Shown here: piece by piece, positions 43,416 to 52,113 of the stretch
Numbering within the stretch: the first letter of the stretch is position 1
Layout: each line of letters begins with the position of its first letter
From: Deltaproteobacteria bacterium
Lineage (GTDB): Bacteria; Myxococcota_A; Polyangia; Polyangiales; JADJMO01
Direction: 5' to 3'
DNA: 64,000 bases
Assembly: GCA_025363655.1 (NCBI GenBank)
Contig: JANYDK010000040.1
Span: forward strand, 92,368-156,367
The notes under the pieces: model-generated
Seen by the model: the letters and a program-made list of their open reading frames with translations, nothing else
The model's database searches: none
Told to the model about the DNA's origin: nothing
Position numbers and translations under genes: made by a program

Positions 43416-44786
43416 ATGTCGCACCCGCCTTCTCATCATCCGTCCGTCGCCAACAACGCCAAGATTCGCGTCCTCGTCATCGACGACGAGGAGAACATTC
43501 GGAAGACGCTCCGCATGTGCCTCGAAGGGGCTGGCTATGCGGTGACCTTGGCGTCGAGCGGCGAGGCCGGCGTCGCGGCCGCACGCAAACAGCCGCCCGA
43601 CGTGGTGCTGGTCGATCTCCGCCTCGGCGGCATCGACGGGCTTCAAGTCACGCGGACGCTGGTGGGCGAGGCGCCGACGGCGGCGATCGTCTTGATGACG
43701 GCGTACGCGACCATCGACAACGCCGTCGATTCGATGCGCGCCGGTGCGTCCGACTATCTCGCGAAGCCGTTCACGCCGGCGCAGGTGCTCCACGCCGTCG
43801 GCAAATTGGTGAAGCAAGCGCGTGTCGAGCAGACGCTCGCCGAGCTCGAGCGCGATCGGCGGGGCGTGCCCGAGCTCGTCAGTCAGAGCGTGGCTTTCCG
43901 CGACACGCTCACCGCCGCCGAGCGCGCCGCGGTCACCGACGCGACGGTCCTCGTCTTCGGCGAGACCGGCACCGGAAAGGGCGTCCTCGCACGTCACATC
44001 CACGCGCGTTCACCGCGCGCGAGCCGGCCCTTCGTCACGTTGAACTGTGCCGCGGTCGCCGCGCCGCTCGTCGAAGCCGAGCTCTTCGGCGCGCGTGGGG
44101 TCGAAGGCACGCCGCGCGTCGGTCTCGTCGAGGCGGCGAAGAATGGCACCCTCTTCATCGACGAGGTCGGCGACTTCCCGAAGGAGCTCCAAGGCAAGCT
44201 CCTCCGTCTCCTCGAAGAGCGCGAGTTCGTCCGCGTCGGCGAGAGCGAGCCGCGCAAGAGCGAGGCGCGCATCATCACCGCGACGCACCGCGATTTGAAG
44301 GCCGCAGTCGGCGCCGGCGAGCTCCGTGAAGATCTCTACTATCGGCTCAACGTCGTCTCGCTGCGCGTCCCGCCGCTGCGTGAACGTCGCGAGGACGTCG
44401 GCAAGCTCGCCGAGTCGATGCTGATCTCGCTCGCCGAACAGCACCGTCGTGCGCCGATGACGCTGGGGGAGCCGGCGCTCGCCGCGCTCGGCGCGTACAA
44501 CTGGCCAGGCAACGTGCGCGAGCTCGGCAACGTCCTCGAGCGCGCGGTCATCCTCGCCGGCGGTCGCACCATCACCCCCGACTTGCTCCCGGAAGAAGTG
44601 CGCGGCAGCGTCGCCTCCCGGCTGCGCAACATGCAGGACGACGGCGACGAATCGCTCGAAGCCGCTGAAAAACGCCACATCGCGGCGGTCTTGACGAGAC
44701 ACGCGACCCTCGACTCGGCCGCGCGCGCGCTCGGCATCGACCCATCGACGCTCTACCGCAAACGCGAGCGCTACGGGCTACGCTGA
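43416..44786 (+). CDS. NtrC/AlgB-type response regulator lacking the GAFTGA loop
   Basis: ATG 43416 starts a 456-residue regulator. Receiver: VLVIDDEENIR with phosphoacceptor Asp in VVLVDLRLGG. AAA+ domain: Walker A GETGTGKG, Walker B GTLFIDEVGD, sensor region EDLYYRLNVVSLRVPPLRERR. Fis-type HTH at the C-terminus: STLYRKRERYGLR. Where sigma-54 activators have ELFGHEKGAFTGA, this protein reads ELFGARGVEGTPRVG, so the loop that contacts sigma-54 is gone. It may act on sigma-70-type promoters, as TyrR does, or as a repressor. The histidine kinase follows 4 bp later. Confidence 0.9.
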   Translation: MSHPPSHHPSVANNAKIRVLVIDDEENIRKTLRMCLEGAGYAVTLASSGEAGVAAARKQPPDVVLVDLRLGGIDGLQVTRTLVGEAPTAAIVLMTAYATIDNAVDSMRAGASDYLAKPFTPAQVLHAVGKLVKQARVEQTLAELERDRRGVPELVSQSVAFRDTLTAAERAAVTDATVLVFGETGTGKGVLARHIHARSPRASRPFVTLNCAAVAAPLVEAELFGARGVEGTPRVGLVEAAKNGTLFIDEVGDFPKELQGKLLRLLEEREFVRVGESEPRKSEARIITATHRDLKAAVGAGELREDLYYRLNVVSLRVPPLRERREDVGKLAESMLISLAEQHRRAPMTLGEPALAALGAYNWPGNVRELGNVLERAVILAGGRTITPDLLPEEVRGSVASRLRNMQDDGDESLEAAEKRHIAAVLTRHATLDSAARALGIDPSTLYRKRERYGLR

Positions 44787-44790
44787 GCGG

Positions 44791-46686
44791 ATGTCTGGCC
44801 GCTACTCGCTGAGGCGGCGCCTCGTCCTCGGCCTCTCGGCGATCGCGGTCATCCTCGTCGTGGTGACCGCGTCCTCGGTCGTCGCGCTCACCGGCGTCAC
44901 CGACGCCATCGGTCGGGTGCTCGAGGACAACTACTCGTCGGTCATCGCCTGCGAGGACATGTCGCACGCGCTCGGTCGGCAGGACGGCGCGGCGCTCCTC
45001 TACGTCACCGGTCACGACGATCTGGCGAGGCCGATTTTCGCCCGTGAACAGGAGACGTTTCGCGCCGCCCTCCGCGCCGAGGAAGGGCACGTCTCCGAGC
45101 CGGGCGAGGGCGTTCTGGTGCGGGAAATCAGGGATAATTGGTTCGCCTACGAGGCCGACTCCGATCGCCTCTTCGCCGCCGATCTCGCCGGTCGTGGCCG
45201 CGTCTACTTCGAGGACATGCTCCCGCGCTTCCGCCACCTCTCCGAACGTTTGAAGCAGGTACTCGCCCTCAACCAATCGCATCTCCTCGAGGTCGATCGT
45301 CACGCGCGCCGGCTCTCGACGGTGACGCTCGTGGCGGTGGTCTCGGTGAGCGTGATCGCGCTCGCGGTCGCGCTCTGGCTCTCGCTCTGGCTGCGCCGAA
45401 GCATCACCGAGCCTCTCTCGGATTTCGTCCGTCGCGCGAAGGCGATCGGCGAAGGCGATCTCTCGGGGAGCGTGCAGCGTCCGGTGGCCGAAGAGCTCTC
45501 GCAGCTCGCCGCGGCCTTCTCGCGAATGCAGGATCAGCTCCGCGCCTATCGCGAGAGCTCGCTCGGTGAGCTCCTCGCCGCGCGCGATCTCTCTCGCGCC
45601 ACCGTCGAATGTCTGCTCGATCCGGTCGTGGTCTTCGGCGCCGACGGTGGCGTGGTCCTCGCCAACGAGCCAGCCTGGCGCATCTTCGACCTCAAGGCCG
45701 CGAGCGCCGATGAGCTTCGCGACAAGGAGATCCCCGATGGTCTCGTCCGCGCCCGCGATCTCGTCTTCGCCAGTGGCGCGCCGGTGTTGCCACAGAGCTT
45801 CGCCGAATCGATGCGCTACGACGGCGGTGGCGGCGGGGAGCGTCATTTTCTCGTGCGGGCCGCTCCCCTGCGAAGAGAGCCGGGTGAGACCTCGGCCAAC
45901 GCCATCGTCGTCGCGCAGGACGTCACGCGTCTTCGTCGCATCGACGAGCTGAAGAGCGACGTCGTCGCCACCGTCAGCCACGAGCTGAAGACGCCGCTCA
46001 CCTCGCTCCGCCTCGCGACGTACATGCTCCTCGAGGGCGCTGGTCCGCTCACCGAGCAGCAGCGGGAGCTGGCGACCACCGCGCGTGGCGACGTCGAGCG
46101 TCTCCGGGCCATCGTCGACGAGCTCCTCGATCTCGTGCGAATCGAGCGCGAAGCCGGCGCGCTCCGACGCTCACGCATCGCCATCGCCACGCTCTTCGAA
46201 GACGTCGTCGACGGGCATCGCGCCATCGCCGCCAACAAGGGGGTGGCGCTCGGCGTCGCCCCGCTCGACCCGGCACGCCAGCTCGAGGTCGACGCCGAGA
46301 AGCTGTCGGTCGTGCTCTCCAACCTCGTCGCCAACGCCATCCGTCACACGCCGGCTGGCGGGCGGGTCGAGCTCTCGGTGCGCGGTACCAACGACGCTTC
46401 CGAGGTCTCGCTGACGGTGAAGGACACCGGCGAAGGGATCACCGGCGATCAGCTCGGACACGTCTTCGATCGACACTACCGCGGCGGCGATTCCAAGACC
46501 AAGCGCGGCGACAGGCACGGACTCGGACTGGCGATCGCGCGTGAGATCGTCGAGCATCACGGCGGTCGCATCGAGGTCACGAGCCGCGCCGGTGAAGGGA
46601 GCACGTTCACGGTGGTGCTCCCCAACGTCTTCACCTCGCCGACGTCGGAGAGGCCTCCCTCGATGGATCGATCGGAGAGCGCGTGA
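44791..46686 (+). CDS. KinB-like sensor histidine kinase
   Basis: The 631-residue kinase has two transmembrane helices (about 11-33 and 175-198) flanking a ~140-residue helical periplasmic sensor. A HAMP domain (RRSITEPLSDFVRRAKAIGEGDLSG) and a PAS-like domain (ECLLDPVVVFGADGGVVLANEPAWRIF) follow. HisKA has ATVSHELKTPLTSLR with the phosphoacceptor His. HATPase boxes are LVANAIRHTPAGG, VKDTGEGI and RHGLGLAIAREIVEHHGG. The order sensor-HAMP-PAS-HisKA matches Pseudomonas KinB, the partner of AlgB. The previous gene, an AlgB-like regulator, is its evident cognate. Confidence 0.92.
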   Translation: MSGRYSLRRRLVLGLSAIAVILVVVTASSVVALTGVTDAIGRVLEDNYSSVIACEDMSHALGRQDGAALLYVTGHDDLARPIFAREQETFRAALRAEEGHVSEPGEGVLVREIRDNWFAYEADSDRLFAADLAGRGRVYFEDMLPRFRHLSERLKQVLALNQSHLLEVDRHARRLSTVTLVAVVSVSVIALAVALWLSLWLRRSITEPLSDFVRRAKAIGEGDLSGSVQRPVAEELSQLAAAFSRMQDQLRAYRESSLGELLAARDLSRATVECLLDPVVVFGADGGVVLANEPAWRIFDLKAASADELRDKEIPDGLVRARDLVFASGAPVLPQSFAESMRYDGGGGGERHFLVRAAPLRREPGETSANAIVVAQDVTRLRRIDELKSDVVATVSHELKTPLTSLRLATYMLLEGAGPLTEQQRELATTARGDVERLRAIVDELLDLVRIEREAGALRRSRIAIATLFEDVVDGHRAIAANKGVALGVAPLDPARQLEVDAEKLSVVLSNLVANAIRHTPAGGRVELSVRGTNDASEVSLTVKDTGEGITGDQLGHVFDRHYRGGDSKTKRGDRHGLGLAIAREIVEHHGGRIEVTSRAGEGSTFTVVLPNVFTSPTSERPPSMDRSESA

Positions 46687-47237
46687 ACGAGACAATTTGC
46701 CTGAAAAATGGGCTCGAAGTTCGCTTGCGCCCGAGCTGCCCCGACGACGCGGCCGGTCTCGTGGCCCTCGAGATGGTCCTCGCCGTGCGCGGCGACGGAA
46801 TGGTCGTCACGCCGGAGCAGGTGCGCACCGTCGACCAAGAGCGCGCGCGACTGGTCGAGCACGCCCGCACCGCGTCGCCTGCAGCGCTCGGGCTCGTCGC
46901 GCTTCATCCCGCGGATGGACCGGATCAGGCGATCGTCGCCGAGGCAGAGCTGCGCGAGCTCGGCCCGGCGCGTGTGCGGCACGTCGGTCTCATCTCCCTC
47001 GGCATCCACCCGACGATGCACCGGGCGGGACTCGGGCGCGCGCTGATGACCGCGCTCGTCGACCACGGGCGTGCAAACGGGCTCCTTCGGCTCGAGCTCT
47101 ACGTCCGCGCCGACAACGCCGCCGCGCTCGCGCTCTACCGCGGCATGGGTTTCGTCTGCGAGGGCACGCGTACGAAGTTCGTCCGGCTCGACGACGGCAC
47201 GTTCGTCGACGACCACGTCTTCGCCATGCTTCTTTAG
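46683..47237 (+). CDS. GNAT-family N-acetyltransferase
   Basis: The GTG start overlaps the kinase stop by 4 bp (GTGA), indicating coupled translation. This is a 184-residue GNAT. The acetyl-CoA motif A is in [29 protein letters not shown], and motif B in [24 protein letters not shown]. It resembles RimI/PhnO-like or YhhY-type small acetyltransferases. The substrate is unknown. Its overlap with the two-component system suggests a shared operon, so it may modify something under that regulation. Confidence 0.87.
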   Translation: MNETICLKNGLEVRLRPSCPDDAAGLVALEMVLAVRGDGMVVTPEQVRTVDQERARLVEHARTASPAALGLVALHPADGPDQAIVAEAELRELGPARVRHVGLISLGIHPTMHRAGLGRALMTALVDHGRANGLLRLELYVRADNAAALALYRGMGFVCEGTRTKFVRLDDGTFVDDHVFAMLL

Positions 47238-47289
47238 CAGGGGCGGCGTGGTCATTGTCCTCCGCGGCGAGAGCATCTACTCGACGCCC

Positions 47290-48960
47290 ATGGCCAAATC
47301 CGAGAGTGGCCCGCGCGCGGTGCGTGCGGCGCGAGGCAGCGAGCTGTCGTGCAAGGGGTGGGTGCAAGAGGCCGCCCTCCGCATGCTGATGAACAACCTC
47401 GACGAAGAGGTCGCCGAGCGCCCGCAAGATCTCGTCGTCTACGGCGGCACTGGAAAAGCAGCCCGATCGTGGGACGCCTTCGACGTCATCGTCCGCGAGC
47501 TGCAGACGCTCGAAGACGACGAGACGCTCCTCGTCCAGTCGGGCAAGGCGGTCGGTCGCTTCCGCACGCACAAGGACGCGCCGCGCGTGCTCATCGCCAA
47601 CTCCAACCTCGTTCCCAAGTGGGCAACGTGGGACGAGTTCCGTCGCCTCGAGCAGCTCGGCCTCACGATGTACGGCCAAATGACGGCTGGCTCGTGGATC
47701 TACATCGGCACGCAAGGCATCCTCCAAGGCACCTACGAGACCTTCCTCGCTGCGCGCGCCGTCTACGAAGCACGCGCGAAGAAGACCGCGCGCTGGGTCC
47801 TCACCGCCGGCCTCGGCGGAATGGGCGGCGCACAACCCCTCGCGGCGAAGATCGCCGGCCTCTCCTGCGTCGCCATCGAAGTCGACGAGACGCGCATCCA
47901 GAAGCGGCTCGACACTCGCTATGTCGACGTGCGCATCGACGATCTCGATCTCGCGGTGAAGGAGGCGATCGCCGCTGCCGAGAAGGGGAAGCCGATCACC
48001 ATCGCCGTCCTCGCCAACGCCGCGCAGGCCTATCCCGAGCTCGTGCGTCGCGGCCTCATCGCCGATTTGGTCACCGAACAGACGTCGGCGCACGATCCAT
48101 TGCAAGGTTATGTACCCTCCGATTTGCCCCTCCGCGATGCGGCCGCGCTTCGCCTCGCCGATCCCATCGGCTACGTCGCGCGCGCCAAGCAGGGCATGCG
48201 TGCCGAGGTCGAGGCGATGTTGGCGATGAAGGACGCCGGCGCCGAGGTCTTCGACTACGGCAACAACCTCCGCGCCTACGCACAAGAAGCAGGCTGCGCG
48301 CGCGCCTTCGACTACCCCGGCTTCGTACCTGCCTACATCCGGCCGCAGTTCTGCGTCGGTCGCGGGCCCTTCCGTTGGGTGGCGCTCTCGGGCGATCCAG
48401 CCGACATCGCGGTCACCGACGAGACCATCTGCCGCGTGCTCTCCGAAGACGTCGGGCTCCGTCGCTGGATCGACGCCGCGCGCGAATACGTCAAATTCCA
48501 AGGCCTCCCGTCGCGCATCTGCTGGGTCGGCTACGGCGATCGCGCGCGCGTCGGCCTCGCGTTCAACGAGCTGGTGCGCACCGGCAAGGTCAAGGGACCG
48601 CTCGTCATCGGGCGTGATCACCTCGATTGCGGCAGCGTCGCCTCGCCCAACCGCGAGACCGAGGCGATGAAGGACGGCTCCGACGCCATCGCCGACTGGG
48701 CCATCCTCAACGCCCTCGTCAACACCGCCAGTGGCGCGTCGTGGGTCAGCTTCCATCACGGCGGCGGCGTCGGCATCGGTTACTCGTTGCACGCCGGCAT
48801 GGTGGTCGTCGCCGACGGCACCGACGACGCTGCCCGTCGTCTCGAGCGCGTCCTCACGAGCGATCCGGGCATGGGCGTCATTCGCCACGCCGACGCCGGC
48901 TACGAAGAGGCCATCGCCTGCGCGAACGAGAAGGGCGTACACGTTCCACATCGCGTCTGA
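47290..48960 (+). CDS. hutU: Urocanate hydratase
   Basis: From ATG 47290 the protein is 556 residues, exactly in the urocanase range. The conserved segments are [35 protein letters not shown], the NAD loop [18 protein letters not shown], and the catalytic region [20 protein letters not shown]. Urocanase hydrates urocanate to imidazolonepropionate in histidine catabolism, with tightly bound NAD+. No hutH, hutI or hutG is in the window. The start lacks a clear Shine-Dalgarno sequence. Confidence 0.95.
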   Translation: MAKSESGPRAVRAARGSELSCKGWVQEAALRMLMNNLDEEVAERPQDLVVYGGTGKAARSWDAFDVIVRELQTLEDDETLLVQSGKAVGRFRTHKDAPRVLIANSNLVPKWATWDEFRRLEQLGLTMYGQMTAGSWIYIGTQGILQGTYETFLAARAVYEARAKKTARWVLTAGLGGMGGAQPLAAKIAGLSCVAIEVDETRIQKRLDTRYVDVRIDDLDLAVKEAIAAAEKGKPITIAVLANAAQAYPELVRRGLIADLVTEQTSAHDPLQGYVPSDLPLRDAAALRLADPIGYVARAKQGMRAEVEAMLAMKDAGAEVFDYGNNLRAYAQEAGCARAFDYPGFVPAYIRPQFCVGRGPFRWVALSGDPADIAVTDETICRVLSEDVGLRRWIDAAREYVKFQGLPSRICWVGYGDRARVGLAFNELVRTGKVKGPLVIGRDHLDCGSVASPNRETEAMKDGSDAIADWAILNALVNTASGASWVSFHHGGGVGIGYSLHAGMVVVADGTDDAARRLERVLTSDPGMGVIRHADAGYEEAIACANEKGVHVPHRV

Positions 48961-48980
48961 CGCGATTTCATCGGGTTTTT
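48950..48980 (+). terminator. Weak terminator-like hairpin at the hutU stop
   Basis: ATCGCG-TCTGA-CGCGAT overlaps the stop codon (an extended dyad runs 48950-48966). It is followed after a few bases by CGGGTTTTT. The short stem and separated T-run make it a low-confidence terminator. Confidence 0.35.
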
Positions 48981-49042
48981 CGGTGCAAAGAATCTTCGAG
49001 CTGGCTCGTCACACTCTTCGGGGTTCCGGTGATGAGCGATCG

Positions 49043-49894
49043 ATGAGCCAGACCTCCCGTTCGATCGACCCGACGAGCTCTCCACGCGCCGTGCTCGACG
49101 ACGTCGAGCTGCGCCGGTATCTCCAGCGCTATCTCCGTCGCCGTCTCCCCGCGGCCGAAGCGGAAGATGCGTTGCAGTCTGTGCTCTGTGCCGCGCTCGA
49201 GGCGCCGCGCTTGCCCGTGCAAGACGAGGAGCTGCGCCGCTTTCTCACGGTCGTGGCGAGGCGCAAGGTCGCCAACTACTACCGAGCGAGCGCGCGTGAG
49301 CACCTCGAGGGCGAGCTCGAGATCGAAGCCCATGCGGCGCCGATCGACGAGGCGTCGCTCCTTCGTTGGGCGGAAAGACAAGCCGCGACGAGCTCCTTCG
49401 CCCACGCCGACGAGACCCTCGAATGGATGGCGCGCGAGGGTGACGGCGAGAAGCTCGAGCACATCGCCGAGGAGGCGCACGTGCCGGCGACGGCAGTGAG
49501 GCAGCGTGTATCTCGTCTCCGTCGCTTCATGAAGGAACGTTGGGCGCTCGAGCTCGCCGTCGCCTCGGTGCTCTGCGCGATCGTCGCGTGGTGGCTTTTT
49601 TCGCGACACGTCGAGCCGGCCGAGCGTCGCTTCGCGCTGCCGCCGGTCCCCTCGGTGATCATGCCGAACGCGTTCCCCGACGCGCCGAAGTCGTTGCCGG
49701 CGATCGATGCTCCGAAGCCGCAGCCGTCCGTCATGCCGTCGAGCGCGCCGACGATTGCGCCGACGATCGCGCCGTCGACTGCACACACGATCGCGCCGCG
49801 GCCCACCACCGCGGGAACCACGATGACGACCCCGATGGCGCCGAGGCCGACCCTCGGTACGGGCACGGGCACGGGTACAGGCGCTACGCAGTAG
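49043..49894 (+). CDS. Sigma-factor-like protein with C-terminal membrane anchor
   Basis: ATG 49043 starts a 283-residue protein. The N-terminal part resembles sigma-70 region 2 (LRRYLQRYLRRRLPAAEAEDALQSVLCAALEAPR, then FLTVVARRKVANYYRASARE). An HTH-like region 4 follows (LEHIAEEAHVPATAVRQRVSRLRRFMKERW). A single transmembrane helix directly follows (LELAVASVLCAIVAWWLF), then a Pro/Thr/Ala-rich tail of ~100 residues with APTIAPT units and a GTGTGTG end. This is an ECF sigma-like DNA-binding head tethered to the membrane with an extracytoplasmic tail, in one polypeptide. No anti-sigma factor is adjacent. Confidence 0.72.
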   Translation: MSQTSRSIDPTSSPRAVLDDVELRRYLQRYLRRRLPAAEAEDALQSVLCAALEAPRLPVQDEELRRFLTVVARRKVANYYRASAREHLEGELEIEAHAAPIDEASLLRWAERQAATSSFAHADETLEWMAREGDGEKLEHIAEEAHVPATAVRQRVSRLRRFMKERWALELAVASVLCAIVAWWLFSRHVEPAERRFALPPVPSVIMPNAFPDAPKSLPAIDAPKPQPSVMPSSAPTIAPTIAPSTAHTIAPRPTTAGTTMTTPMAPRPTLGTGTGTGTGATQ

Positions 49895-49915
49895 TTCGTG
49901 GCGATCGAGCCGCGT

Positions 49916-50794
49916 TCAGTCGCCTTGCCCAGCGGCCCAGGCGATCGGCACGCGCATGCGCGCTTCGAAGTCGCTCGGCCACACGTGGGCGATCTTTCCG
50001 AGCGACACGTACTTTGCCTCCATGCCCCCGACGCGCAGCACCTTGACCGCGTTCTTCATCGTCTCGCTGGAACCATCGTAGTCACCCGCGGCCATCACCA
50101 CCCGCTCGATGCCGACCGCGCGCAACTTGCTCGCGCTCGGGGTGACCGCCGCGGCGATGAGAACGAGCCCGCGAAAACGTGCGTGAAGTGGCGGCAACGG
50201 TCCGGGCGTGACCGTGTTGTCGATGACCTGCGCGTAGAGCATGTCGCGCGCCGCGTACGCTCCTCTCGACCACCCGAGGAGCACGCCGTCGTGTTTTTCG
50301 GCGAGCGCTCCGAGCTGCGCGTCGACCGTCGAGAGCGCGTGCGCGAGGAACGCTGCCTTCGTTCCTCCAGGACCATTCCAATCGGGCTCACCGGCGCAGG
50401 TCGAGTTTCCTGAAGGACAGACCAGCCAACTGCCATCGCGACCCGCACTCCCGAACGCATCACACACCGAGGACGGCTGCATGCAGGTCGCATGGAGCGC
50501 GACGACGATCGGCGCGTGCTTGGCGACCGTGAGTGGCGGGTAAATCTCGATCGGCCGACCTTGTTCATCGAGCAACGTGAACGGATCGGTCGGTATTTTT
50601 GGCTCGCTCGTCGCTTCGGGCGTGGGCGGTGCCGTTGGCGTCGTCGCGACCGTCGTTGTGGTCGGCGTCGGCGATGGCGCGTTCACGACGGAAGGAGATG
50701 CCGTGCGTGCGGGGTCGGCTTCGGGCGTCGAGCGCGATGCGCAACCGAAGAGGAGGGTGGTGAGGAGCGAGACGTGAAGCGGGGAGATTGCCAT
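49916..50794 (-). CDS. Alpha/beta-hydrolase-like lipoprotein
   Basis: This 292-residue lipoprotein has a signal ending LLFGC and a Pro/Thr-rich linker. The hydrolase domain begins PIVVALHATCMQPSSVCDAFG. GVLLGWSRGAYAARDML has a GxSxG nucleophile elbow. A late His is in GKIAHVWPSDFE. It resembles dienelactone hydrolase/esterase-type alpha/beta hydrolases, possibly depolymerase- or feruloyl-esterase-like. The substrate is not inferable. It is convergent with the sigma-like gene (21 bp). Confidence 0.75.
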   Translation of the reverse strand: MAISPLHVSLLTTLLFGCASRSTPEADPARTASPSVVNAPSPTPTTTTVATTPTAPPTPEATSEPKIPTDPFTLLDEQGRPIEIYPPLTVAKHAPIVVALHATCMQPSSVCDAFGSAGRDGSWLVCPSGNSTCAGEPDWNGPGGTKAAFLAHALSTVDAQLGALAEKHDGVLLGWSRGAYAARDMLYAQVIDNTVTPGPLPPLHARFRGLVLIAAAVTPSASKLRAVGIERVVMAAGDYDGSSETMKNAVKVLRVGGMEAKYVSLGKIAHVWPSDFEARMRVPIAWAAGQGD

Positions 50795-50838
50795 GGGCTG
50801 TTCGGCACATGGCGGGAGAGCGGGAGAGTGTGACGGGG

Positions 50839-52056
50839 TCAGTGGGCGCGGAGGAGGAACCAGGCGAGGGCGGCGAGGAGGAGGAGGGCGACGAGGAGGA
50901 TGGGAAGACGAGAGGAGTCGCTCGCGGGTGCAGGTGCAGGTGCAGGTTCAGGTGCAGGTGCAGGTTCAGGCGCAGGCGCAGGCGCAGGCGCAGGCGCAGG
51001 TGCAGGTGCAGGTGCAGGTGTAGGGGCGGGCGCACGCGTCGAGGGTGGCGCATCGATCATCACCTGCGCTGGAATCGTCGGTTCGAATCCCAGATCGGGT
51101 TCTTGTGACGTCGGGGCGTCTTTGGGACGACCGATGAGATCGCTCTTGCAGATGGTGACGGTGCCCCGGCTCGCCCTGCTCAGGCTGTCGGCGAGGGCGC
51201 GCATGGTCGGGATGCGGGCGTTGCGATCGCGGGCGAGGCCTTGGGCGACGACGGCTTCGAGCTCTTGGGCGACCCACGGGGCGAGGGTGCGGACTGGAGG
51301 CATGCTGCCGGTGCAGATGCGGGTGATGAGCTCGGCGAAGCCCTTGACGCCGGCGTAGGGGCGCTCGCCGGTGAGTGCTTGGTGCACGCACATCATCAAG
51401 GACCAGACGTCGGCGCGGACGTCGACGTTCTTGGCGCCGGTCGCTTGTTCAGGAGAGACGTAGAGCGGCGTGCCGAGCATGGAGCCGGTTTGCGTCAGCT
51501 TGGTCGATGCGACGGCTTTGGCGACGCCGAAATCGAGCACTTTCACGGTGACTTCGTCGCTGCCTTCCTCGGTGGCGAGGAAGAGGTTGGCGGGCTTGAC
51601 GTCGCGGTGGATGACGCCGACCGCGTGCGCGGCAGCGAGGCCTTCGGCGGCCTGGATGGCGATGCGCGCGACCACCTCGGGGGCGAGCGCACCTTCGCGC
51701 GCGAGGACGTGCTCGAGATCTTCTCCGTCGAGGAGCTCCATGCGGATGAAGGGCAGGCCGGTCACTTCGTCGACGGTGAGCGCGTCGACGTGCACGGTGT
51801 GCTTGCTCACCACTGAAGCCGCCGATTTCGCCTCGCGGAGGAATCGCTCGAGGAGCTCGTCGTCTTTGGCGAAACCGTTCTCGAGGAAGACCTTGAGGGC
51901 GACGCGAGGGCGTGCTTCGTCTTCGCGGTCGCGCGCCTCGTAGACGGCGCCGACGCCGCCGCGGCCGAGCATGCGCACGATTTCGAAGCGTCCGCCGACC
52001 ACCGCACCGGGCGCGAGTGGACCGGCGCTCTCCGGCGCGTCGTCGCTCAATTTCAC
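50839..52056 (-). CDS. Membrane-anchored Ser/Thr kinase with Pro-Ala-rich tail, next to a T6SS-type module
   Basis: The start is the GTG at 52056, chosen because GGAGGG lies immediately upstream; the longer ATG would overlap the divergent DUF2169 gene. The 405-residue kinase has the Gly loop MLGRGGVGAVYEARD, VALKVF, GVIHRDVKPANLF, VLDFGVAK and GTPLYVSPEQA. A Pro/Ala/Glu tract (PAPAPAPEP) precedes a C-terminal transmembrane helix (LPILLVALLLLAALAWFLLRAH). The kinase domain is therefore cytoplasmic and tail-anchored. Its divergent position beside the DUF2169 gene suggests control of that locus, as Ser/Thr kinases such as PpkA do for type VI secretion. Confidence 0.9.
   Translation of the reverse strand: MKLSDDAPESAGPLAPGAVVGGRFEIVRMLGRGGVGAVYEARDREDEARPRVALKVFLENGFAKDDELLERFLREAKSAASVVSKHTVHVDALTVDEVTGLPFIRMELLDGEDLEHVLAREGALAPEVVARIAIQAAEGLAAAHAVGVIHRDVKPANLFLATEEGSDEVTVKVLDFGVAKAVASTKLTQTGSMLGTPLYVSPEQATGAKNVDVRADVWSLMMCVHQALTGERPYAGVKGFAELITRICTGSMPPVRTLAPWVAQELEAVVAQGLARDRNARIPTMRALADSLSRASRGTVTICKSDLIGRPKDAPTSQEPDLGFEPTIPAQVMIDAPPSTRAPAPTPAPAPAPAPAPAPAPAPEPAPAPEPAPAPAPASDSSRLPILLVALLLLAALAWFLLRAH
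50927..51022 (-). repeat. Hexanucleotide tandem repeats encoding the Pro-Ala tract
   Basis: Units of GGTGCA, GGCGCA and GGTTCA run without interruption for ~95 bp. On the minus strand they encode alternating Pro-Ala and Pro-Glu. Six-bp units keep frame, so tract length can change by slippage and alter the spacing between the kinase and its membrane anchor. Confidence 0.8.
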
Positions 52057-52113
52057 GCTCCCTCCACGAGGAACCTCCACCGCGGAGGTGGCGTCGTACG
52101 ATATCCTAAGTGC

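Noticed and set aside
46990..48951. 653-residue minus-strand open frame over hutU
   Set aside because: Antisense of urocanase; the composition is typical of a high-GC shadow frame.
48731..49042. N-terminal extension of the sigma-like gene
   Set aside because: It overlaps hutU in another frame and is Ser/Thr/Arg-rich nonsense; ATG 49043 starts the conserved part.
51078..51089. tRNA T-loop-like GGTTCGAATCCC
   Set aside because: It sits inside the kinase coding sequence, and no acceptor or anticodon stem can be built around it.
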